From NCBI GenBank assembly GCA_045601425.1, contig JAZRZP010000043.1, positions 1-64,000 on the forward strand: a DNA stretch of 64,000 nt. Reading direction: 5' to 3'. Position numbers and translations under genes: made by a program. Source of the stretch: UBA1219 sp045601425 (GTDB lineage Bacteria > Bacteroidota > Bacteroidia > Bacteroidales > P3). Under the pieces are notes generated by a model. The model worked only from the letters and a program-made list of their open reading frames with translations, was not told the DNA's origin and searched no databases. Positions 43,189 to 52,000 of the stretch are shown here, piece after piece; position 1 is the first letter of the stretch, and each line of letters starts with the position of its first letter.

Positions 43189-43773
43189 ATGATATACACA
43201 TTGAAAATGATGGCATTGGCTGCATTGTTGCTGCTCCAGCCGCAGTCGCCGCAGAAAAAACAGCAGCAGCCTTCAACGAAGTATTCAACTTATGTTGAAG
43301 GTATAGGCTACAGAGGATATGCTTTCTGCGAAGAATTTGATACCGAAATTACTGTCGAAAATCAGGCCGGACGCTTTACTCCAAGTACGGCCGATGTCGC
43401 TGAATGCGAACGCCTTGTGCATAAAAAAGTCGCAATCTTGAACGACGGACACGAAAGTCAGGAAAACGGTCTGATTTGTCCGCTCATCGATGAACATCTC
43501 GATAGTTATGTTCGTCAGTACATAGGTTTTGTCAATGAAGAAGGCGACAAAATAATGTGGGTGAATTTCGTCTGGAGCGATAAATACAAAAAGCTCCTTT
43601 CCTACGAAATACCCAATATCGAAGGCGGCTGCAGTCATTTCTTCCGTCTCAAAGTAAATCTTGACAAACGCGTTGCCTATGGCTTCGAAGTGAATGCAAC
43701 AGGCGATGCTGTTTACACCAAACCTGTAATAAAGCGCAAATACCGCCGTGTGAGCCGTCCGAAAGGCAGATAA
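43189..43773 (+). CDS. Secreted protein of unknown function
   Basis: A 194-residue protein with a hydrophobic start (KMMALAALLLL) followed by a Gln/Pro/Lys-rich stretch, consistent with a signal or anchor segment and linker. The remaining ~155 residues form a mixed domain with several aromatic positions (DSYVRQYIGFVNEEGDKIMW; WSDKYKKLLSYEI) and a basic tail. No family is recognised. It lies between the lysozyme-like gene and a GtrA-family gene on the same strand and may belong to one unit with them. Confidence 0.65.
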   Translation: MIYTLKMMALAALLLLQPQSPQKKQQQPSTKYSTYVEGIGYRGYAFCEEFDTEITVENQAGRFTPSTADVAECERLVHKKVAILNDGHESQENGLICPLIDEHLDSYVRQYIGFVNEEGDKIMWVNFVWSDKYKKLLSYEIPNIEGGCSHFFRLKVNLDKRVAYGFEVNATGDAVYTKPVIKRKYRRVSRPKGR

Positions 43774-43786
43774 CCAGTAATTTGTG

Positions 43787-44194
43787 ATGGATTCGATACT
43801 CGCTTTCTTCACCCGAGAAATGCTGATGAAGTTCCTGAAATTCGCTGTGGTCGGATTTTCGGGCTTTGTCGTGGATTTCAGTCTGACTTACATCTGTAAG
43901 GAACTGCTGAAAATCCAGAAGTATGTGTCGAATGTCATAGGTTTCTGCGTGGCAGCCACCACGAATTATTTTCTCAACCGTTGGTGGACATTCCAGAGCG
44001 GAGAAGAAAACGTGCCTGTGGAATACCTCAAGTTCTTCGGCGTTTCGCTTGTCGGACTTGTCATAAACACTTCGGTTCTGGTGCTTCTCCACAAAAAGTT
44101 CGGGTGGAATTTCTATTTCTCTAAAATTTGTGCCATAGCCGTGACTATGGTTTGGAATTTCTTCGGAAATTACCTGTTTACCTTTGCATCCTGA
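43787..44194 (+). CDS. GtrA-family membrane protein
   Basis: A 135-residue protein with four membrane spans. KFLKFAVVGFSGFVVDFSLT and TTNYFLNRWWTFQ are the standard GtrA signatures. Family members help flip or modify polyprenyl-linked sugars for cell-surface polysaccharides. The ATG at 43787 is used; a GTG three bases upstream is the alternative. It lies 13 bases after the preceding gene and 43 before gmhA, which fits a role in LPS or surface glycan synthesis. Confidence 0.88.
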   Translation: MDSILAFFTREMLMKFLKFAVVGFSGFVVDFSLTYICKELLKIQKYVSNVIGFCVAATTNYFLNRWWTFQSGEENVPVEYLKFFGVSLVGLVINTSVLVLLHKKFGWNFYFSKICAIAVTMVWNFFGNYLFTFAS

Positions 44195-44237
44195 AACTGC
44201 TTGAAAATCAGTCAGTAAATCGATAAAAACAATTCTT

Positions 44238-44810
44238 ATGAGAGTACGCGAATCAATACAGCAGAGCATAGACGTAAAGCAACGCATTCTGAATGACGAT
44301 GCTTTCCTCGAACGTATCCGCCTTGCCGCCGATATGATGGTGAAAACCTTCAATAACGGGGGAAGAGTATTGTTTTGTGGCAATGGAGGCAGTGCCGCCG
44401 ATGCTCAGCATCTCGCCGCAGAACTTTCCGGACGTTTCTATTTCGACCGCCCCCCGCTCAACGCCGAAGCTCTTCACTGCAACACTTCGTATCTCACTGC
44501 CGTCGCCAACGACTACGGCTACAATATTATTTTCTCCCGACTCCTGAGGGGAACGGCGAAAAAAGGCGACATCATTGTCGGTATCTCTACCTCAGGCAAT
44601 TCTGAAAATATTGTCGAAGCCTACAAGACTGCCAAGGAACTGGGCATAGGCATCATCTCCCTTACCGGTGAAGCAGGAGGACTCATGAAGGATTTCTCCG
44701 ATGTGCTGCTGAATGTGCCGTCCAAGGATACACCTCGTATTCAGGAAAGTCACATAATGATAGGCCACATAATATGTGAGTTGGTGGAGACTGCACTTTT
44801 CGGCAAATGA
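44238..44810 (+). CDS. gmhA: Phosphoheptose isomerase (SIS domain)
   Basis: A 190-residue cytosolic enzyme that converts sedoheptulose-7-phosphate to D-glycero-D-manno-heptose-7-phosphate, the first step of ADP-heptose synthesis for LPS core. GGRVLFCGNGGSAADAQHLA (about 41-60), ELSGRF, VGISTSGNSENIV and the C-terminal QESHIMIGHIICELVE are GmhA hallmarks, with catalytic Glu and His residues present. It is the last gene of the rightward cluster. The 89-base gap to the convergent MATE gene contains a small TCGTCT/AGACGA hairpin but no strong terminator. Confidence 0.95.
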   Translation: MRVRESIQQSIDVKQRILNDDAFLERIRLAADMMVKTFNNGGRVLFCGNGGSAADAQHLAAELSGRFYFDRPPLNAEALHCNTSYLTAVANDYGYNIIFSRLLRGTAKKGDIIVGISTSGNSENIVEAYKTAKELGIGIISLTGEAGGLMKDFSDVLLNVPSKDTPRIQESHIMIGHIICELVETALFGK

Positions 44811-44899
44811 TGATTGCTCTTCAACGCTGACGCTACGGCTCCGCATCGTCTTTTCAGACGAATGTTTCTCTGTGTGCAGTATTCTTTTTTTCTGCAGGG

Positions 44900-46252
44900 T
44901 TACTGCTTTTTTCTTGCAAAGGAAAATATCTCAACGGCAAAAGTCAGTACTTCGGCTGTCGGTACTGCAAGCCACAGACCAGTGGTTCCCATCGATTTAG
45001 GCAGAAGCCAAAACGCCATGACCAGAAAAACGACACCGCGGAGAAGCATCAGGCATGTGGCAAGGTTGCCGCGTTCTATACTCTGGAAATAACCTATTGC
45101 CGACACGTTGAACGCAATGAATACAAACCCCGTTGCATAGAGGGGAAGCCCTTCTGTCGCGATACGGAATGTCTCGCTGCCGTTTTCAAGAAATATCGAT
45201 ATTATTGCAGGTGCTGAAAAGCAAAACAGAAATGTTATCACGGCTCCGAAAACTATACTTATCATCAGACTGAAACGGAATGTCTTTCGCACACGGCTTT
45301 CCTGCGATGCTCCGTAGTTGTAGCTTATTATCGGCTGTGCCGACTGGGCTACTGCACTGTATATCATGTAAACCACGGGGAACAGATAGCAGATGACGCT
45401 GTATGCGGCAATGCCGTCATCGCCGATATGCCGGCCGAAGGCAATGTTCCCCGCAAGCATCATCGTGGAAATGGCAAACTCGCCGATGAATGCCGAAAAA
45501 CCGAGTTTTATCATGTACCCCACGTTGCGGAGACTCAGACGGATACTCGTAGCACTGCGTTTCAACCGGTAGAATTTCAACTTTTCCGCACGGAATACCA
45601 TGTAATACAGTGCCATCAGCATGCCTATGCCGGTGCCTATGTCCGTAGCCAATGCCGCACCTTTTAGTCCCATGCCGCATGGAAATATGAATACGTAATC
45701 AAGTATGATGTTCACCACGGCTGGAATTATGTTCGAAAACATGGCAAACTTCGGTGAACCATCAAGGCGTATCAGAAACTCGCCGACTATCTGGAACATG
45801 AGAAACAGTGCTGTCGGTATGAACCACAGATAATATTCCTTGGCCATCGGTACCAGACTGTCGGGAACTCCAAGCAGATGCAGTACCTGACCCGGCATGC
45901 TGTAAAACAGACCCGCCATAAGTATGGCAAGCAGTGTGGCGGCCAAATATGCCTGTGTGGTGTTTATGCGGGCGGCTTTTTCGTTGTCTCGCGAAAGATG
46001 TATCGCCGACACCACGCTGCACCCGACACCGAACATCATGCCGAGACCGGTAATCACCATCATTATCGGAGCAATGAGGTTCACGCACGCGAGACCTTCG
46101 GGACCGACACCGTGTCCGATGAATATCCCGTCGGTAAATACAAAGACAGCGTTGAACACCATGCCGAACAGCGTCGGTATGAAAATGCTTCGGAATAGCT
46201 TAGGTATGTCTGTCTTGCCGAAATCTATGCTGTCTCTGTTGTCAAAAGCCAT
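44900..46252 (-). CDS. MATE-family multidrug/Na+ exporter
   Basis: A 450-residue, 12-span transporter in two related halves. Typical features: PTLFGMVFNAVFVFTDGIFI, GPEGLACVNLIAPIMMVITG, GVGCSVVSAIHLSRDNEKAA and, in the second half, ISYNYGASQESRVRKTFRFS. It expels cationic drugs in exchange for Na+ or H+. The ATG at 46252 is chosen because the -7 box at 46309-46317 lies between it and the longer open frame (46348). It is divergent from the methylmalonyl-CoA mutase gene and convergent with gmhA. Confidence 0.9.
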   Translation of the reverse strand: MAFDNRDSIDFGKTDIPKLFRSIFIPTLFGMVFNAVFVFTDGIFIGHGVGPEGLACVNLIAPIMMVITGLGMMFGVGCSVVSAIHLSRDNEKAARINTTQAYLAATLLAILMAGLFYSMPGQVLHLLGVPDSLVPMAKEYYLWFIPTALFLMFQIVGEFLIRLDGSPKFAMFSNIIPAVVNIILDYVFIFPCGMGLKGAALATDIGTGIGMLMALYYMVFRAEKLKFYRLKRSATSIRLSLRNVGYMIKLGFSAFIGEFAISTMMLAGNIAFGRHIGDDGIAAYSVICYLFPVVYMIYSAVAQSAQPIISYNYGASQESRVRKTFRFSLMISIVFGAVITFLFCFSAPAIISIFLENGSETFRIATEGLPLYATGFVFIAFNVSAIGYFQSIERGNLATCLMLLRGVVFLVMAFWLLPKSMGTTGLWLAVPTAEVLTFAVEIFSFARKKQ

Positions 46253-46308
46253 TGTATATCTCTGGTTTATATTGTTTTGCAAAAAATGTCGCATGCCTCT
46301 CATGCCGT

Positions 46309-46317
46309 GCAAAGATA
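46309..46317 (-). promoter_or_regulatory. -7 box of the MATE exporter gene
   Basis: TATCTTTGC on the minus strand, giving a leader of about 50 bases before the ATG at 46252. Confidence 0.55.
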
Positions 46318-46423
46318 CGATTTTTTTTAAAAAGAAACGCTCCTCCACTCATTATCGGCCCGACTGGCATCTTGCCGTTTTCACTACTTATTTATATACA
46401 CGCGAACATTTATTGAAAATAAA

Positions 46424-46455
46424 TTTGCCAATCCATAAAAAATGTGTATCTTTGC
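46424..46455 (+). promoter_or_regulatory. Promoter of the methylmalonyl-CoA mutase gene
   Basis: TTTG (46424-46427) and TATCTTTGC (46447-46455) are 19 bases apart, an exact fit to the Bacteroidetes -33/-7 pattern, about 43 bases before the ATG. Confidence 0.7.
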
Positions 46456-46497
46456 AGTTTCTTATACAATATTGAATAAAAACATAAACAACTGATA

Positions 46498-48651
46498 ATG
46501 AGACCGAATTTTTCAAATGTTGATTTCAAGGCAAACGGAAAAAATCAGACAACGTTCGCCGATTGGCAAAAATCCGAAGGTTTGGAAAAAAATTGGAAAA
46601 CCCCGGAACAGATTGATGTGAAACCCGCCTATGGTGATTGCGACCTCCTCGCAATGGAACATCTCAACTACGCCGCAGGCATTGCACCGTATCTCCGTGG
46701 ACCTTATTCCACAATGTACGTTATGCGTCCGTGGACCGTACGCCAATATGCAGGTTTCTCCACTGCCGAAGAATCCAATGCCTTCTACCGCAGAAACATA
46801 GCTGCCGGTCAGAAGGGACTCTCTGTGGCTTTCGACCTCGCAACCCACCGCGGTTACGACTCCGACCACGAACGTGTTGTCGGTGATGTCGGCAAAGCCG
46901 GTGTCGCTGTCGACAGTATATTGGACATGAAGATACTCTTCGACCAGATCCCTCTCGACAAAATGTCTGTTTCCATGACCATGAACGGCGCTGTCCTTCC
47001 TGTGTTGGCTTTCTACATAATCGCCGCCGAAGAGCAGGGCGTGTCTCAGGAACAGCTCAGCGGAACAATACAAAACGATATCCTCAAGGAATTCATGGTG
47101 CGGAACACATACATCTATCCGCCGCTCCCCTCCATGAAGATTATCGCCGATATCTTTGAATACACTTCAAAGAACATGCCGAAGTTCAATTCCATATCAA
47201 TATCGGGATACCACATGCAGGAAGCCGGTGCTACTGCCGATATAGAATTGGCATACACCCTCTGCGACGGCCTCGAATACCTCCGTGCAGGTGTCAATGC
47301 AGGCATGTCGGTCGATGACTTCGCTCCGCGTCTCTCTTTCTTCTGGGGCGTGGGAATGAACCACTTCATGGAAATCGCCAAGATGAGGGCTGCACGAATG
47401 CTTTGGGCAAAACTCGTGAAACAGTTCAACCCGCAGAACCCGAAATCCCTTGCACTGCGTACCCATTGCCAGACTTCCGGCTGGTCGCTTACCGAACAGG
47501 ACCCCTTCAACAATGTGGCCCGTACTTGCATCGAAGCCATGGGTGCCGCTCTCGGACACACCCAGTCTTTGCATACCAACGCCCTCGACGAAGCTATCGC
47601 TCTCCCGACCGACTTCTCCGCTCGTATCGCACGAAACACCCAGATCTATCTTCAGGAAGAAACCAATATCTGCCGCGTTGTTGACCCTTGGGCAGGTTCC
47701 TACTACGTTGAAACTCTTACCAATGAAATAGCTCACCGCGCTTGGGCTCATATTCAGGAAATCGAAAAACTCGGCGGCATGGCCAAGGCCATCGAAAGCG
47801 GAATACCCAAAATGCGTATCGAAGAGGCTTCGGCTCGCAAACAGTCCCGCATCGATTCCAACACCGACACCATTGTCGGTATCAACAAATACCGCCTCGA
47901 CCACGAAGACCCCATCGAAACTCTCGAAGTCGACAACACAGCCGTTCGCGATGCTCAGATAAAACGTCTGGCAAAACTCAAGGCCGAACGCAACAGCGAC
48001 GATGTGCAGAAAGCTCTCGACGCCCTCACCGAATGTGCAAAAACAGGTAAAGGCAACCTGCTGGCTCTCTCCATCGACGCAGCTCGCAAACGTGCATCAC
48101 TTGGCGAAATTTCCTACGCATTGGAAAAAGTTTTCGGACGTTACAAAGCAAACATAAATCTTATTTCAGGAGTGTACAGTTCAGCAACAAAAGACAATGC
48201 CAACTTTAAGAAAGCTCAGGCATTGACCGACGAATTCGCAAAAATGGAAGGCCGCCGTCCACGTATCATGGTGGCTAAAATGGGGCAGGACGGCCACGAC
48301 CGCGGTGCCAAAGTAGTAGCTACCGGCTACGCCGACCTCGGTTTCGACGTCGATATGGGTCCGCTGTTCCAAACACCTGCCGAAGCAGCAAAACAGGCTG
48401 TGGAAAACGACGTACATGTATTGGGAGTATCTTCCCTCGCCGCCGGTCACAAAACACTCGTGCCTCAGGTTATCGCTGAACTCAAGAAACTCGGCCGCGA
48501 AGATATCATGGTCGTTGTGGGTGGCGTAATACCTCCGCAGGACTATGAATTCCTCTTCAATGCCGGTGCCGCCGCAGTCTTCGGTCCCGGTACCGTCATC
48601 AGCGATGCTGCAATAAAAATGCTCGAACTCCTTATCGCCGCACGGCAATGA
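46498..48651 (+). CDS. mutB: Methylmalonyl-CoA mutase, large (catalytic) subunit
   Basis: A 717-residue B12 enzyme that interconverts succinyl-CoA and (R)-methylmalonyl-CoA, a step in propionate formation or use. The catalytic TIM barrel (about 50-560) has RGPYSTMYVMRPWTVRQYAG and FDLATHRGYDSDHERV, and the cobalamin domain (about 580-715) has the base-off signature DGHDRG with the axial His. Length fits the catalytic subunit (E. coli Sbm 714). In most Bacteroidetes a small subunit gene (mutA) lies directly upstream; here a divergent MATE gene does, and a promoter immediately precedes mutB. The codon usage shows strong bias consistent with high expression. A terminator follows. Confidence 0.97.
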   Translation: MRPNFSNVDFKANGKNQTTFADWQKSEGLEKNWKTPEQIDVKPAYGDCDLLAMEHLNYAAGIAPYLRGPYSTMYVMRPWTVRQYAGFSTAEESNAFYRRNIAAGQKGLSVAFDLATHRGYDSDHERVVGDVGKAGVAVDSILDMKILFDQIPLDKMSVSMTMNGAVLPVLAFYIIAAEEQGVSQEQLSGTIQNDILKEFMVRNTYIYPPLPSMKIIADIFEYTSKNMPKFNSISISGYHMQEAGATADIELAYTLCDGLEYLRAGVNAGMSVDDFAPRLSFFWGVGMNHFMEIAKMRAARMLWAKLVKQFNPQNPKSLALRTHCQTSGWSLTEQDPFNNVARTCIEAMGAALGHTQSLHTNALDEAIALPTDFSARIARNTQIYLQEETNICRVVDPWAGSYYVETLTNEIAHRAWAHIQEIEKLGGMAKAIESGIPKMRIEEASARKQSRIDSNTDTIVGINKYRLDHEDPIETLEVDNTAVRDAQIKRLAKLKAERNSDDVQKALDALTECAKTGKGNLLALSIDAARKRASLGEISYALEKVFGRYKANINLISGVYSSATKDNANFKKAQALTDEFAKMEGRRPRIMVAKMGQDGHDRGAKVVATGYADLGFDVDMGPLFQTPAEAAKQAVENDVHVLGVSSLAAGHKTLVPQVIAELKKLGREDIMVVVGGVIPPQDYEFLFNAGAAAVFGPGTVISDAAIKMLELLIAARQ

Positions 48652-48673
48652 TTTGAAAGAACACTTTTTTTTG

Positions 48674-48704
48674 AAGGACGGACACTCGGATCCGTCCTTT
48701 TTTT
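48674..48704 (+). terminator. Terminator of the mutase gene
   Basis: The 9-bp hairpin AAGGACGGA / TCCGTCCTT with an eight-base loop, followed by seven T. Confidence 0.88.
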
Positions 48705-48750
48705 GTACTTTGCTGAAAAAAAAATGTAGCAAACTTTTCAGACAGGTGTC

Positions 48751-48759
48751 TATCTTTGT
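48751..48759 (+). promoter_or_regulatory. Distal -7 box upstream of the giant surface-protein gene
   Basis: TATCTTTGT lies just past the mutase terminator and about 300 bases before the ATG. It is less complete than the downstream box at 48823. Confidence 0.35.
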
Positions 48760-48822
48760 GACATTATTGTTGAAAAATGTAAAAAAAATAAAAAAAAACG
48801 TAAAAAATTCAGAAAAAAAACG

Positions 48823-48831
48823 TAACTTTGC
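48823..48831 (+). promoter_or_regulatory. -7 box of the giant surface-protein gene
   Basis: TAACTTTGC, followed by a leader of about 210 bases to the ATG at 49052. A/T-tracts upstream (48779-48820) are unusually long and could bend the DNA or act as an UP-like element. Confidence 0.6.
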
Positions 48832-48943
48832 AAATCTGTTGTAAATGCCATGATTGCGCATTTTTCGGTGCAAAAGATTTGGCTTTTACAACTTAATAAT
48901 TTGAAAATTAATAAGATACAAACAGGAAAGAACATGAAAGTTC

Positions 48944-49022
48944 GTTTGTATAAACAGTTGGATTCATGGGGATAATGCCCGCGTGGCGGGTGTTCGTCTC
49001 CGTTTTTGCTGTTTTTACAAAC
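48944..49022 (+). promoter_or_regulatory. Three-helix RNA element in the leader of the giant gene
   Basis: A compact fold ends 29 bases before the ATG. P1: GTTTGTATAAACAG (48944-48957) pairs with CTGTTTTTACAAAC (49009-49022), 13 of 14 positions. P2: GGGGA (48968-48972) pairs with TCTCC (48997-49001), with one G-U. P3: GCCCGC (48977-48982) pairs with GCGGGT (48986-48991), with a GTG loop. The internal loops TTGGATTCAT, TAAT and GTTCG separate the helices. Nested collinear helices with purine/pyrimidine-rich joints are what cis-regulatory RNAs look like; I do not recognise it as any riboswitch class known to me. Confidence 0.5.
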
Positions 49023-49051
49023 ATCTCAAGGTTGAAAAAATAATACACACT

Positions 49052-52000
49052 ATGGATAAACGCAGATTATTTAGAAAAAGAAACGCCTTGGCACGTACCG
49101 GTGCCTTGGCTCTCGCCCTGCTTCTGGGTCTCTTTTCAAGTCCCAATCTCTTGCAGGCTCAGACGATATTTGATTATTCGTTTTCTACGGGGGTGGATGC
49201 CACTACTTGGCTTACCCCGTCTTCATGGACGACACTGTATTCGTCATCTTGTGATGACTGTGCAACGTCCGTAACCTCGTTGGGTTTTACCTTCCCTTTC
49301 GAAGGAACGAACTACACGCAGTTCTCTGCAAATACCAATGGTAGAATCAGATTAGGTAGCACGGTGATTTCTACAGAATACGGCAATCCCTTTACTTCAT
49401 CGTATTATACTGCTGATCTTCCAAAATTAGCACCTGTGGGAAAAGATTTGGGTGCATATTCCAGTACTTGCTACATAAAGTATGGTGTGGTAGGTACTGC
49501 TCCAAATCGTATAGGCGTCGTAGAATTTAAATTGCTGTACACTTCAGGTTCATCTAACACTTCAACGGTAAATTTTCAAATACATTTGTTTGAGGGTGGT
49601 ACGATACGTTATGTCTATGGTCAGGCACAGTCAACGCCTTCATCTTTCCAAGTCGGAATGTCTGGTACGACATCAACAAGATTCCTGTTTGTTGACCCGA
49701 GTACCCATACTCAAACCCAGGCAACAACCTATAGTGCAACTACATATTCTACGTGGCCAGGACAGTACCGTTATTATGAATGGGCAGTAGAAACCTGTAC
49801 CAGACCTGCAAACCTTGCAGTCAGCAACGCAGGTGTCGTAACTTGGACAGAAATGGGCACAGCCACACAGTGGGAGGTAGAATACGGTCTTAACGGCTTT
49901 ACCCGTGGCACTGGTACGAAAGTTATAGTGAATACAACTCCGTCTTACACTCTCTCTGGTCTGGCAAGTAGCAGTATCTACGATGTCTATGTACGGGCAA
50001 TCTGCGGTGCCGGTGATACAAGCAGTGCCCCGAAGACAAGTTTTGTGAACGGATACTCATTCTGTGGCGGCACCGGTACTCAGGCCGACCCCTACCAGAT
50101 TTGTACCGAAACCCATCTGCGCAACCTTTCCAACTATGTCACTACTTACGGCATAGATTTCAACGGTGTGTATTTCAAGCTCATGAACAACATAGCAATG
50201 TCCCAAGGTGCTTTCGAACCTATCGGAGGTACGGCAACTCCCTTCCGGGGACATTTCAACGGTGCCAACCACACCATCTCCAACCTCACCAATGTCAATA
50301 CTTCATCCACGCATCAGGGTCTGTTCGGCAGAATAATTGGTGCCTCTGTTGATTCCCTTACCATATCGGGAACCATCACCGGTGCCGACTCCACCGGCGG
50401 TATCGTTGGCTCTGCCATAAATTCCACAATCGCACACTGTACCAACAATGCTACCATATCCTATGGCGGAAGTTCTTATCTCGCCCATGGTGGTATTGCC
50501 GGTACTGCAGTTAATACCATAATAACCGGCTGTCGCAACACCGGCTCCATTACCGGTACGGCCTACAACTACGGCGGCATCGTGGGTGATGCAAGCGGTA
50601 CCACACTTGTCGAGAAATCGAGCAACAGTGCTTCCATCACCACTTCTTCCTACTATCATGGCGGTATCGTGGGCTATTTTGACCCCATATACTCTTCCAC
50701 CGACAGAGTCGGAATATTTGATTGTTCCAACTCGGGAACCATCGGTTCGACTTCGTCTTCGTCCTACTATCAGGGAGGTATCTGCGGATATTTCGGACCG
50801 ACTACCACTACCTCAAGTTCACTCCTCGGCATCACCAACTGTGTGAATACAGGAGCAGTAACAGGTTACTACTACACGGGCGGTATCTGCGGCTATGCCA
50901 AATATGCCTATATGGATACCAACTACAATAGTGGAACCATAACAGGCGGCTACACTTATCAGGGCGGCATTCTCGGTTACGGATACTGCAGTGTATATAT
51001 GCGCCGCTGCTCCAACCGCGGAACCATCACGAATACCTACACTGCAGGATCATCGACCCTGTATGTCGGTGGTATCGTCGGCAGAATGGGTGGCACATCA
51101 CCTTACAGCTACCTGCAGTATAATGTCAATACCGGCACGGTTACGAATCAAAACGGTTATACCGGTGGTATTGCAGGATATATCTATTATACATACTGCG
51201 ATTACAACACCAACTCGGCTGATGTTAAAGGTGCTTACCAGTACACTGGCGGTATCTGCGGTTATGCAAGTTCTTACGGATACATACGCTACTGCCTCAA
51301 CGGCGGTCTCGTAATAGGTTCGAGCTATGTGGGCGGCATCACGGGTTACAGTTACAGTTCTTCGTACACCACCTACTGCCTCAACGTGAACAACGTGATA
51401 GGAACATCCAATGTGGCTGCTATCGCAGGCACGGGTTCCGTGTCGAGTTGCTATTGGGACAAGCAGATGTGCCCGACAACATACTGGTACGGAACTACTA
51501 CAGGTACCACATACGCCAAGAAAACTAGCGAACTGGTAGGCCTCGCCACTTATCCGAGCTCTACCTATTTCACCGCTACAACCAACATGTACCCCATGCC
51601 CAACGGCATGCGCGATTCCCTCGGTGCCAAACTCGCCGCAAGCCCCGTATTCCTGCAGGATACGGAATTTGTCAGCAATGTCATTACCAACTTCACCGTC
51701 GGTAACCTCAACAATATCGCTTGGACAAGCAGCGACCCTTCGGTAATAAGAATTTCCGGATCAAATGCCACGGTGACAGGTTATGGTTCCACTACATTTA
51801 CCGGTACAATGGGCAGACAGCTCAAACATGTCAACATGATGGTCGTTCCGCAGGCTCCGACATTCTGCGGAGGTTCCGGTACACAAGCCGACCCATACCT
51901 TATATGTACTGCCAACACCTTGGATACTCTGCGTCAGTTCGTCAATCTGTACAACTATGATTACGAAGGCGAGTACTTCCTCGTTGTAAACGATTTGGAC

